A stretch of DNA of 34,143 bases from Cyanobacteria bacterium M5B4 (GTDB lineage: Bacteria; Cyanobacteriota; Cyanobacteriia; Pseudanabaenales; Pseudanabaenaceae). Every line of letters starts with the position of its first letter. Position 1 is the stretch's first letter. Positions 28,291 to 34,143 of the stretch are shown here, one piece after another. Made by a program: the position numbers and the translations under genes. The notes beneath the pieces are model-generated. The model was not told the DNA's origin and ran no database searches. It saw only the letters and a list, made by a program, of their open reading frames with translations. Location: assembly GCA_002861535.1 (NCBI GenBank), contig PHFO01000010.1, positions 1 to 34,143 on the forward strand, given 5' to 3'.

Positions 28291-29994
28291 TCACTGGTTC
28301 CCAAAATCGGAACTCCAGATGTGAATAGCTCTCTTTGCTAAATCTTCCTGTCGCCTGGATATTGCATCTGGTGTCCACTCTTCCGCCAATATATTTTGAG
28401 TTAACTTGTAACTACTGCGCTGATAAATTCCCCGTTTGACAGGGAAACTATTACTGCCCGCATCTCGATTTAAGCTAGGTTCTAAAGGGGTTAAGTTTCC
28501 CAGACGATACACCATCAACTCTGTAACATTATCGTCAAAATTCTGTCGCCAATTACTACTTATTGACTCAGGCAAGATATGCTCAATGGAAAAACTATCT
28601 TCATTTATTTCTAAACCAGATACGTCTTTTTCAAGTCTACCCAAAATATAACGTACTAACTTCTTTTTTTGTCCCTTTGTAGGGATTGCAAGTAAACAGA
28701 AATCCTGCCGAAATTTCTCATCTGGGACATAGGCAGGACGGAGGTGATCAAATACCTGTTTAGGTGTAGTAATTTCCCCCTTAGCAATTAAATTGGCTAC
28801 CTTATTGTAAAGTATCTCTAGTTCACTGGGATTGAGATGACAGACGACATTATAGCGAAAAGAAAACACACATATAAGTTTCAATAAACGGGTAAAATCT
28901 TCAGGGAGAAAGCTAGTATAAGCGGCAAATAAAGTCGGGTATACCTGCTTAACTCTGAATAATTCAAGTTCACGAATATAGGAGCGATTTTCTGGATGAT
29001 CTTGCCAGAAATCATCATGAGCATTACCAAGAGCACTATAAAGGCTACTGTAATTTTCCAGTTGGTCAAGTAATGCAAAGGCTTGCTCTGCTTCTTGGAC
29101 TGATTCCCGTACCACCTTAAATAATCTTCCCCCTTTTATTTTGGGGTATTTGAGACTAAGATAATAACGTAGTAACTCCGGAAATTTCTCCATTTGCACC
29201 GTAGTAATGATTCTGCGCCACTGTCTTCGTGCTTCTTGTAAATCATCTGGTCCAGGGAAAAGAGAGAATAGATAATTTTTTAGTAAATCCGTTGAACTTA
29301 ATTCAATCCCCCGAGAATTTAATGTCTCAAATACAGTATAAGCATTTAGTTCATTCTCAACAGTAATTTGGATAAAAATCAGGCGTTGAGCAATTGTATC
29401 TGTTAAAAATTCAGCTAATTTTTCTCCACTAGAAATTATATCTTTTAGTTCTTCTATATGCTTAGAAAAATACTCAAAAGCCCGCCAAAGTAATTGATTA
29501 GATTTTACGATCGCTCTAATATTTAGAGGTTTCCTAAGATTGATCAAATTGCTCTGATAAAAATCATTATTAGTTTCATTCAAAGTGATCTTACTGGAAT
29601 AACGCAGTGAACGGGGGTCTTTGTCACTGATGTAGGTGCGTCTCAAAATTTCTACCCGCTCTTGATTAGCTTCCTTAGACTGATCTATTTCTACTAATTT
29701 TTGAATTTTGTCAATTACAACGATCGCTATAATACTAAGAGTAGCTAGCCGTTGCTGACCGTCAATAATAGTCAAATTCTTATCAGAGTTAGAGTTTTGT
29801 AAAACTAATGCTCCCATGTAGTGACTAGAATTAGAGTTGGTGTGAAGGGCTAAAATATCGTCCCAGAGGTCGTCCCAATTTTCTTCTTGCCAAGAGTAAT
29901 CACGTTGAAAAATAGGTACTTGGTAATTCTTACCATTACTAATTAGTTCACCAAAACTTGTAGTACGTGTATCTAGCAAATTGATCCGAGCCAT
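28291..29994 (-). CDS. DUF262/DUF1524 protein (GmrSD-like, type IV restriction type)
   Basis: A 567-residue protein with an N-terminal DUF262 (ParB-like nucleotide-binding) domain: QVPIFQRDYSW at 25-35 and IIDGQQRLATL around Asp78-Arg82. The C-terminal DUF1524 HNH-type nuclease domain has IEHILPES (470-477, His472), LGNLT (about 498-502) and SLNRDAGS. This is the fused GmrS-GmrD layout. The prototype GmrSD cuts glucosylated hydroxymethylcytosine DNA, and related proteins act against phage. The gene is clearly more AT-rich than its neighbours and contains few CGATCG sites, consistent with acquisition. It diverges from a PD-(D/E)XK-like gene across 99 bases. The frame is intact. Confidence 0.88.
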   Translation of the reverse strand: MARINLLDTRTTSFGELISNGKNYQVPIFQRDYSWQEENWDDLWDDILALHTNSNSSHYMGALVLQNSNSDKNLTIIDGQQRLATLSIIAIVVIDKIQKLVEIDQSKEANQERVEILRRTYISDKDPRSLRYSSKITLNETNNDFYQSNLINLRKPLNIRAIVKSNQLLWRAFEYFSKHIEELKDIISSGEKLAEFLTDTIAQRLIFIQITVENELNAYTVFETLNSRGIELSSTDLLKNYLFSLFPGPDDLQEARRQWRRIITTVQMEKFPELLRYYLSLKYPKIKGGRLFKVVRESVQEAEQAFALLDQLENYSSLYSALGNAHDDFWQDHPENRSYIRELELFRVKQVYPTLFAAYTSFLPEDFTRLLKLICVFSFRYNVVCHLNPSELEILYNKVANLIAKGEITTPKQVFDHLRPAYVPDEKFRQDFCLLAIPTKGQKKKLVRYILGRLEKDVSGLEINEDSFSIEHILPESISSNWRQNFDDNVTELMVYRLGNLTPLEPSLNRDAGSNSFPVKRGIYQRSSYKLTQNILAEEWTPDAISRRQEDLAKRAIHIWSSDFGNQ

Positions 29995-30062
29995 CAGATT
30001 AGTAACCTACTTGTTGTTTCTATAATATCAGGGCTAAAAGTTAGTTTTGGGAAAATGTCACG

Positions 30063-30068
30063 TATAAT
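30063..30068 (+). promoter_or_regulatory. Possible -10 element for the 30094 gene
   Basis: A perfect TATAAT lies 25 bases before the ATG at 30094, in the 99-base AT-rich spacer shared with the divergent DUF262 gene. No convincing -35 hexamer occurs 16-18 bases upstream, so the promoter call is tentative. Confidence 0.35.
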
Positions 30069-30093
30069 AACAACGTAGCGTAGCAAGGCTTTT

Positions 30094-30711
30094 ATGTCCC
30101 CAAAAACAATCCTCAATCCAGGTCAGTCCTATAATTTTCACGATTATTTTGATTTACCCTTTGAGCCAGAGGATGTCTTAAAAGCTCTTAACCACAATTT
30201 ACGCCATGATACTTTAGAATTTTCCCAGGGTTTTGTCCCCCAAGAACGCCTGCAAGAACTCCAAGCTCGCATTACCCGTAGCCTGCGCTATGTCAGTTTA
30301 AGTAGTTGTCATGCCCGCCGCGAGGTCTTAGTTGCTCCTTTGTTATTAGAAGTAGTTGATCTGACAGAATCTCAACTGCGTATTGAATACCCGGTGCAAA
30401 TAAATGAACAACTGCAAGGCACGATCGATTACTATCTGTATAAAGAAGAAAAACGACTGATCATCTGCGAAGCAAAAAACAACGATCTGACAAAGGGTTT
30501 TACCCAGCTAGCTTCCCAAATGATTGCCCTTAGTCAGTGGAATTCCCCTGAAAGTAGTAAATTCATGGGGGCAGTTACCTGCGGTGACATCTGGCAGTTT
30601 GGGGTGCTCCATACAGCCAGCAAGACCATCTGGCAGGACATCAATCTCTTTCGAGTACCGGCAGATTTGAGCAGTCTTATGAAAGTTTTGGTGGCGGCAC
30701 TTCTGCCTTGA
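30094..30711 (+). CDS. PD-(D/E)XK-like protein next to the GmrSD-like gene
   Basis: A 205-residue soluble protein with a probable nuclease core: Asp112 (GTIDYYLY) and E126-A-K128 (LIICEAKNN), spaced D-x13-E-x-K, with an earlier Glu87 in REVLVAPLLLEV. The layout parallels the 17120-17758 protein. I do not recognise a named family beyond this superfamily. It is divergent from the DUF262/DUF1524 gene, suggesting a two-gene accessory or defence module. Its last 35 bases overlap the 3' end of the histidine kinase gene on the other strand, which is an unusually long antiparallel overlap. Confidence 0.7.
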   Translation: MSPKTILNPGQSYNFHDYFDLPFEPEDVLKALNHNLRHDTLEFSQGFVPQERLQELQARITRSLRYVSLSSCHARREVLVAPLLLEVVDLTESQLRIEYPVQINEQLQGTIDYYLYKEEKRLIICEAKNNDLTKGFTQLASQMIALSQWNSPESSKFMGAVTCGDIWQFGVLHTASKTIWQDINLFRVPADLSSLMKVLVAALLP

Positions 30712-33199
30712 AGGGGATTAAAATCTCAAACCGCGAACCTTTACCTGGAGTGCTTTCTACCCCGATCGTGCCTCCCATCATATGCACTAACTGTCGGCTA
30801 ATTGCCAGCCCCAAGCCGGTGCCGCCATGCCTGCGGGTAGAAGATTGGTCGATTTGGCGAAACTGCTCAAAAATATGTTCCTGATATTGCGGTTCGATGC
30901 CGATTCCTGTATCGGAGACGGCGATACTGACCATATCGCCTTTTTGTTGCAATTCGATGCGGACTTCTCCTACATCGGTGAATTTAATGGCGTTGGAGAC
31001 TAAATTAGTAATGACCTGCCGCACTCGCCTGGGGTCTTGATAGAGGGTGCAGCGCCCGCAGTGGTTTTGAAAGAGAAATTGCAGGGATTTTTGCGTTGCT
31101 AGGGGCTGGAGGCTCTCGCAGGTGTGGTGGATCAATTCATCCAAGTGGAAATACTCTGGATGATGCTCCATCTGTCCGGCTTCAATTTTAGATAGATCGA
31201 GGATGTCGTCAATTAGTTCTAGGAGGTTTTTGCCGTTTCTTAAAATGCGCTCGATCATGTCGATCTGATTTTCAGTGAGGGGGTCGCGGCGTTGCCTGAG
31301 TAGCACTTGGGAGAAACCAATCACCGCATTCATGGGGGTACGCAGTTCATGGCTCATGTTAGCTAGAAATTGGCTCTTGAGTTGGGTTGCTTCTAAAAGT
31401 TGGGCGTTTTGGGATTCAATTTGTTTGATCAGTTGGGCATTACTAATGGCAATGGCAGCCTGGATGCCAAAGGAGGCGAGCAAATTAAAGTCTTCCCTGG
31501 AGTTGGCTTGTTTGAGGGTGGAATGCCCGATCGCTAGTACCCCCAGCCGACCGGAACGACTAGACTCGATCGGCACACAGAGAGCACTTTGGAGATGCAC
31601 ATTGGCAATTAGGGTCATGTCTCCTTCTGTAATTTGTTGGGGTACGCCCTCCAGAAAGACTTGGGTGATGACATTGTTTTGGGTGAGGGGCACCCCAGTG
31701 AGGAGGGCGGGGTCTAAACCCTTGACGGCGGAAAAAACTAATTGCTCTTGCTTGCTATCATAGAGGGCTAAAATACCTACCTCTGCCCAGGTAAAGGCAT
31801 CACAGGTGGCTTCTACGATCGATTCCAGTAGTTCATCGAGGTTTTCTAGTTGTTGATTGATGAGGTTAGTCAGTCTTTGTAAGATGCCCATCCGTTTTTG
31901 TTGTTCAATCATGAGATGGTTAGTTTCTTCTAGCATCTTTTCGCGGTATCTTTCGTGGGTTACGTCCCGCAAAATCATGACGCTGCCTAGTTGTTCGTTG
32001 GCAATTCCTACTAAAGGAGCGGCTTTAGTGCTTAAAATTACTTCCCCCCGATCGGCTTGACACAAAATAATTTCGTCTTCTACTACTGTTCCCTGCATCA
32101 TGGACTGAAATACAACGAGGTTGTTGGGATCGATCGGTTGTCCCTTGGGATTACGGATGTCAAACTGTTTGACTAATTCCACCATGGAAGTTGCGACTAG
32201 GGGAGAAGACTGAGGCTCGCAGGGAAATCCCAACATCTTTCTGCCGGCGGAGTTGATTTTTAAGATTTTGCCCTGGGGATCGCACAATAAAATGCCGTCT
32301 ACCAGTTGTTCAAATAAAGTAGTTAGTTCCTCCCGTTGCTGGGCGATCGTTTGTACGCTCTGGGCATTGCTGATGGCGGTAGCTAAGCGCCGATCGATGG
32401 AATGGAGCAGATTTTGACTCTGGTCGGAGAGGGGGGTCAAACTAGCTAAAAATAACACTCCTACCAAACTACGCTTTAATCTGAGGGGCCATGCCGACAA
32501 ACTTTGGGGCACTACGTCCCCGATGGGGGTGGCATAGACAAGATCGTTATGCTGACTTTCCCAGATAATCGGCTCTCCCAATTGGGCCGCCTGTCCCACA
32601 ATTCCTTCTCCCAAATGCACGATCGGGGGAGAAGAACGGTGTCCCCACTGAGCACCGAGGACTAACCTATCCTCTTGCCACAAGTAGATGGTGCCCATTT
32701 GTGCCCCTGTGAGGCAACAGACCTTTTCCAAACTATACTGAACCAGTTTGTCGAGGTCTGTGTTGCTGACTAGGACTTGATCGAGGGACTGCACCCCGAA
32801 CTGAATATCTCTGGCTGCCAGTTTTTGCGTTTCTGCTTCTAGCTGGTCTGCCATGCGGTTAAAGGCACGGGCAAATTCTCCTAGTTCATCGTTGCGCTCG
32901 ATCGTGGTACGGATTGATAAGTTTCCCGCCGATAGCGCCTCTGCTACCATTGCCAACTCTGCTAAGGAGGGCTGAATACTCTGCAAAATGGAGAGGGCGA
33001 CGTAAATTCCTACTGCTAATCCCACAATCAGGCAAACTACCGCCACCTTGGTCGCAATATCCTGAAATTCCGTGGTACCCAAGTGGACGTAAAATAACAG
33101 TAGCAAGCAGGCTGTGGTTAGGAGGGCGACACTTAAAAACAGCCCTGTCAAAACTCTACGCACTAAACTTTCACGACGAAATGGAGGAGAAGCAGTCAT
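30677..33199 (-). CDS. Membrane sensor histidine kinase (HAMP-GAF-PAS-GAF-HisKA-HATPase)
   Basis: An 840-residue sensor kinase. Two membrane helices (about 15-38 and 50-72) enclose a very short periplasmic loop, so sensing is probably cytoplasmic or in the membrane. A HAMP domain follows (about 72-125), then GAF (145-280), PAS (290-415) and a second GAF (455-590). The HisKA box FLANMSHELRTPMN has phospho-acceptor His617. The ATPase domain has its N-box (NLVSNAIKF, 732-740), DTGIGIEP (Asp763) and GGTGLGLAIS (792-801). There is no receiver or Hpt domain, and no response regulator gene is adjacent, so it is an orphan. No Cys-bilin site of the phytochrome type is evident in either GAF. Confidence 0.94.
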   Translation of the reverse strand: MTASPPFRRESLVRRVLTGLFLSVALLTTACLLLLFYVHLGTTEFQDIATKVAVVCLIVGLAVGIYVALSILQSIQPSLAELAMVAEALSAGNLSIRTTIERNDELGEFARAFNRMADQLEAETQKLAARDIQFGVQSLDQVLVSNTDLDKLVQYSLEKVCCLTGAQMGTIYLWQEDRLVLGAQWGHRSSPPIVHLGEGIVGQAAQLGEPIIWESQHNDLVYATPIGDVVPQSLSAWPLRLKRSLVGVLFLASLTPLSDQSQNLLHSIDRRLATAISNAQSVQTIAQQREELTTLFEQLVDGILLCDPQGKILKINSAGRKMLGFPCEPQSSPLVATSMVELVKQFDIRNPKGQPIDPNNLVVFQSMMQGTVVEDEIILCQADRGEVILSTKAAPLVGIANEQLGSVMILRDVTHERYREKMLEETNHLMIEQQKRMGILQRLTNLINQQLENLDELLESIVEATCDAFTWAEVGILALYDSKQEQLVFSAVKGLDPALLTGVPLTQNNVITQVFLEGVPQQITEGDMTLIANVHLQSALCVPIESSRSGRLGVLAIGHSTLKQANSREDFNLLASFGIQAAIAISNAQLIKQIESQNAQLLEATQLKSQFLANMSHELRTPMNAVIGFSQVLLRQRRDPLTENQIDMIERILRNGKNLLELIDDILDLSKIEAGQMEHHPEYFHLDELIHHTCESLQPLATQKSLQFLFQNHCGRCTLYQDPRRVRQVITNLVSNAIKFTDVGEVRIELQQKGDMVSIAVSDTGIGIEPQYQEHIFEQFRQIDQSSTRRHGGTGLGLAISRQLVHMMGGTIGVESTPGKGSRFEILIPFKAEVPPPKLS

Positions 33200-33334
33200 T
33201 GGTAAAACTTAAAAGCTATTTGCATTCTGGCATAATTTTCCCCCATTGATTGATGCTGGGAATCCCATCTATTTGTATTACTATAAAACTGATGACAAAC
33301 TGGTCAATTGTTTAGCAGGTATGTTTAGCAGTTG

Positions 33335-33913
33335 TTATTTTTTTAGGACAAATACATTCCCTTCATTTCCCCTAGTAATGCGGAGATTTTCATCAAGATA
33401 GGTAATATCAACCCAGGCATCAGTTCTGCCGTTGATAGGAGTATCTAGGGCAAATAATCTAGTTCCAGTTGATAATTGAGCAATCAGTTGCTCAGGGGTT
33501 TTGTATTGTAATAGTGACTGAAAACCAACCACCGATCGCGTGAACTTTACAGCCACACGCTGGGCAGAAACGATCGTTAAATCTGCTACAACACTAACTA
33601 CACTGCTTAATAAAGGCAGGCTCTGTAATTCGGCAATGTTGTAAACCTTACCCCGATCGGTGTCGATATATTGATAAATTCCCCCTAAAGTAGTGAGGGG
33701 CAGACGATCGAAGCCCAGTATGGATTTACTGGTAGTAAATAGCATCTGCCAATTGCCATCTAAAATGTGGGGTACAGTAGTAGGACTGGTGTTAGGATTA
33801 AGTTTTTCTAGTTCGGTTATGATTGCCATCACGGTCTGGAGTTGGTCTTGATTTACTTTTAATCCCCTTTGCAGTGGTGTTAGTGCTGTTAGTAACTCTT
33901 CTTTTTTACTCAT
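33335..33913 (-). CDS. PAP/fibrillin family protein
   Basis: A 192-residue protein of the plastid-lipid-associated protein (PAP)/fibrillin family. In plants and cyanobacteria these are tied to plastoglobules or thylakoid membranes and photoprotection. The signature ILDGNWQMLFTTS is at about residues 50-62, followed by GGIYQYIDTDRGKVYNI and a C-terminal strand WVDITYLDENLRITRGNEGN. It has no signal peptide or membrane helix. It is alone, 135 bases upstream of the kinase gene on the same strand; I see nothing distinctive in that spacer. Confidence 0.85.
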   Translation of the reverse strand: MSKKEELLTALTPLQRGLKVNQDQLQTVMAIITELEKLNPNTSPTTVPHILDGNWQMLFTTSKSILGFDRLPLTTLGGIYQYIDTDRGKVYNIAELQSLPLLSSVVSVVADLTIVSAQRVAVKFTRSVVGFQSLLQYKTPEQLIAQLSTGTRLFALDTPINGRTDAWVDITYLDENLRITRGNEGNVFVLKK

Positions 33914-34010
33914 TATTTTACTTTGTTCGATCGTCTTCTAGCTCTAACTTTATCACACCCTGGAATGGCTTCCGCAAATCTGCTGAAAAAACAAGCAGGA
34001 GTTTGACCTC

Positions 34011-34143
34011 AGGACTTACGTTGCTTGTTCTGAAACCCTCACCCTGAATCTCTCCCAAAAAGGGAGAGGGAACAAGAAAAAGTTGATACACTTCCCTTCT
34101 CCCACAGGGAGAAGGGATTGAGGGAATCAGGACTTACGTTGCT
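34011..34143. repeat. MITE-like dispersed repeat, copy 3 and the edge of a further copy
   Basis: Opposite in orientation to the other two copies. It starts with AGGACTTACGTTGCT (34011-34025) and contains TGATACACTTCCCTTCTCCC as in copy 1. The same 15 bases recur at 34129-34143, where the window ends, so another copy or a tandem junction begins there. Three nested or adjacent stems are visible: CTTGTTC/GAACAAG (34024-34030 and 34070-34076), CTCTCCC/GGGAGAG (34050-34056 and 34062-34068) and a 10-bp stem CCCTTCTCCC/GGGAGAAGGG (34094-34103 and 34107-34116). Confidence 0.78.

Overview
The window is a piece of a cyanobacterial chromosome. It carries the phycobilisome core-membrane linker (apcE), chlorophyll synthase (chlG), the cyanobacterial/plastid division protein Ftn2/ZipN, a PedR-like photosynthesis regulator, a PAP/fibrillin protein and a COP23-type exported protein. 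The HIP1 core CGATCG recurs throughout, sometimes as the full octamer (for example 1703-1710, 2728-2735, 15789-15796). I cannot name the species from this.

Layout. 1-9.1 kb: an MscS-type channel gene faces a long minus-strand run: hemH, an ABC1/UbiB-type kinase, pgsA, tmk, rpsA, a PBP4-type carboxypeptidase (dacB), pedR-like, a small unknown gene and hisS. Several of these overlap or are nearly abutting. 9.2-14.5 kb: a COP23 protein, then apcE, chlG and rplY on the minus strand. 14.6-17.8 kb: a plus-strand set with a GHKL ATPase, a STAS protein, lnt and a PD-(D/E)XK-like protein. 17.9-23.5 kb: a propeller-transglutaminase gene (minus), ftn2 (plus), a small unknown gene (minus) and a family-5 solute-binding lipoprotein (plus). 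23.5-28.3 kb: a small membrane protein, thrC, the SRP RNA gene, two small linked genes, a TPR protein and nadE. 28.3-30.7 kb: an AT-richer segment with a DUF262/DUF1524 (GmrSD-like) gene divergent from a second PD-(D/E)XK-like protein. 30.7-34.1 kb: a large sensor histidine kinase, a PAP/fibrillin gene and repeats. No gene-free stretch exceeds 300 bases.

Two things run through the window. First, six genes (rpsA, hemH, lnt, the transglutaminase gene, ftn2 and the solute-binding protein) are broken by ten frameshifts. Every one is explained by one missing base, in nearly all cases in a homopolymer run. Several of these genes are normally essential, so I read this as homopolymer under-calling in the underlying sequence rather than gene decay, and I annotate each as one gene. 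Second, a roughly 100-130 bp hairpin-rich repeat with AGGACTTACG termini occurs three times, and part of a further copy lies at the right edge.

Functionally this is mostly core genome: translation, tetrapyrrole/chlorophyll and phycobilisome biogenesis, envelope lipids and lipoproteins, division and protein targeting. The best candidates for accessory or little-described functions are the DUF262/DUF1524 plus PD-(D/E)XK pair, its PD-(D/E)XK cousin near 17 kb, and the GHKL/STAS pair in front of lnt.
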